Shown: one piece after another, positions 28,928 to 29,165 of the stretch
Numbering within the stretch: the first letter of the stretch is position 1
How the letters are laid out: every line of letters begins with the position of its first letter
DNA from: a virus
Virus record (IMG/VR): IMGVR_UViG_3300010885_067404
Location: 1 to 29,165 of that record
Reading direction: 5' to 3' (one strand)
Length of the DNA stretch: 29,165 bases
Made by a program: the position numbers and the translations under genes
Notes under the pieces: model-generated
Told to the model about the DNA's origin: nothing
Databases searched by the model: none
The model's input: only the letters and a program-made list of their open reading frames with translations

Positions 28928-29036
28928 GGAGGCGAAACAGAAGCTAAATAACATAGATGTAAACGACAACTATGTCCCTAGTTACGCACTAGCTGCATAA
29001 CATGAGCTCGGGAGAGCTTGGAAACAGAATCTCCCA
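28928..29036 (+). ncRNA. Orphan tmRNA-like coding domain (second tag and pseudoknot)
   Basis: GGAGGCGAAACAGAAGC (28928-28944) resembles both ends of the 5' part of the first coding piece, with helix 2 and the first pseudoknot missing between them. TAAATAACATAG, typical just before tmRNA resume codons, leads into a frame from GTA 28959 to TAA 29000 encoding VNDNYVPSYALAA, a canonical tag ending. After the stop, GAGCTC (29004-29009) pairs with GAGCTT (29014-29019), and its loop GGGA (29010-29013) pairs with TCCC (29032-29035), an H-type pseudoknot. No acceptor piece or CCA is nearby. An in-frame ATG at 28926 without ribosome site would give a 24-residue peptide. It could be a functional second coding piece or a decayed copy. 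Confidence 0.6.
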
Positions 29037-29062
29037 CTTTTCAACAAAATAAGGTAAAACAA

Positions 29063-29165
29063 TTGCAAAAATTTTTAATAGCGCTTGCCGCTATGTTTTT
29101 GTTATCTTTTCCTGCACAATCTAAAGAAAAAATTTCCGATCAATTTACTTGCCTAGCATATAACA
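29063..29165 (+). CDS. Exported protein start, possible SleB-type cell-wall hydrolase (3' end outside window)
   Basis: TTG 29063 has AAGG eight bases upstream and opens a frame to the window end. The product begins with a signal peptide (MQKFLIALAAMFLLSFPAQS) followed by KEKISDQFTCLAYN. The segment CLAYN resembles the CLAxNIYxEA start of SleB/hydrolase_2 lysozyme-like domains, so an exported endolysin is a reasonable guess; only 34 residues are visible. An in-frame ATG at 29093 would cut the signal peptide, so TTG is preferred. Confidence 0.5.
   Translation, partial: MQKFLIALAAMFLLSFPAQSKEKISDQFTCLAYN

Noticed and set aside
28926-29000. A 24-residue protein gene from ATG 28926
   Set aside because: No ribosome site, and the tmRNA-like leader and pseudoknot explain the segment better; kept as an alternative in the findings.
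28362-29036. tmRNA sequences as an attachment site of an integrating phage
   Set aside because: ssrA is a common integration target, but the first copy is complete and the second lacks the 3' end that attP sites carry; no integrase is visible.

Overview
The window looks like part of the genome of a T4-like (myovirus) phage of an alphaproteobacterium, probably aquatic. The T4-like assignment rests on a T4 gp61-type primase, a T4-type RNase H (5' nuclease), a PhoH ATPase, a very large fibre/baseplate structural protein like those of T4-like cyanophages, and exact TATAAATA boxes (the T4 late-promoter -10 sequence) in front of structural genes. The host inference rests mainly on a circularly permuted, two-piece tmRNA gene of alphaproteobacterial type. 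A B12-dependent ribonucleotide reductase (NrdJ), SpeD, ThyX and PstS fit an aquatic host. The DNA is AT-rich and densely packed, with many 4-50 bp gene overlaps.

Layout. (1) 1-4560: accessory genes. These are the PstS C-terminus, a small basic protein, a DUF932 protein, a small membrane protein, a Dps-like ferritin, tRNA-Arg(UCU), ThyX, an outer-membrane beta-barrel, SpeD and an unknown. They are separated by hairpin terminators and host-type promoters. (2) 4561-13982: late genes. A TATAAATA box precedes a nuclease-like gene that overlaps a ligase-like nucleotidyltransferase gene. Fibre/structural proteins, an HxGH nucleotidyltransferase fusion, small virion-type proteins, an i-spanin/o-spanin pair and more short proteins follow. 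Five proteins here begin with a sequence resembling the T4 capsid-targeting peptide. (3) 14003-20315: nucleotide and DNA metabolism. This holds primase, NrdJ, a DUF1289 protein, zinc-ribbon protein, glutaredoxin and glycosyltransferase, with a GIY-YIG-like gene on the opposite strand. (4) 20329-23192, minus strand: five tightly packed genes including RNase H. (5) 23193-25152: a back-to-back divergent promoter pair, then small genes, PhoH and a PD-(D/E)XK exonuclease. (6) 25207-29165: the 1039-residue structural protein, the tmRNA gene behind a TATAAATA box, a small conserved gene, a second orphan tmRNA-like coding domain, and the start of an exported protein that may be the lysin.

The most unusual part is 28350-29036. 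A complete permuted tmRNA is present: acceptor piece with T-arm and CCA, precursor stem, coding piece, tag and pseudoknot. About 250 bases after its end lies a second tag-plus-pseudoknot unit. Its tag ends YALAA and its 5' end could pair with the first gene's acceptor piece, but helix 2 and the first pseudoknot are missing. The second candidate system is the late nuclease-ligase pair at 4589-6728, whose products carry capsid-targeting-like N-termini and so may be packaged and injected. All family calls are from recognised motifs; no database search was run.
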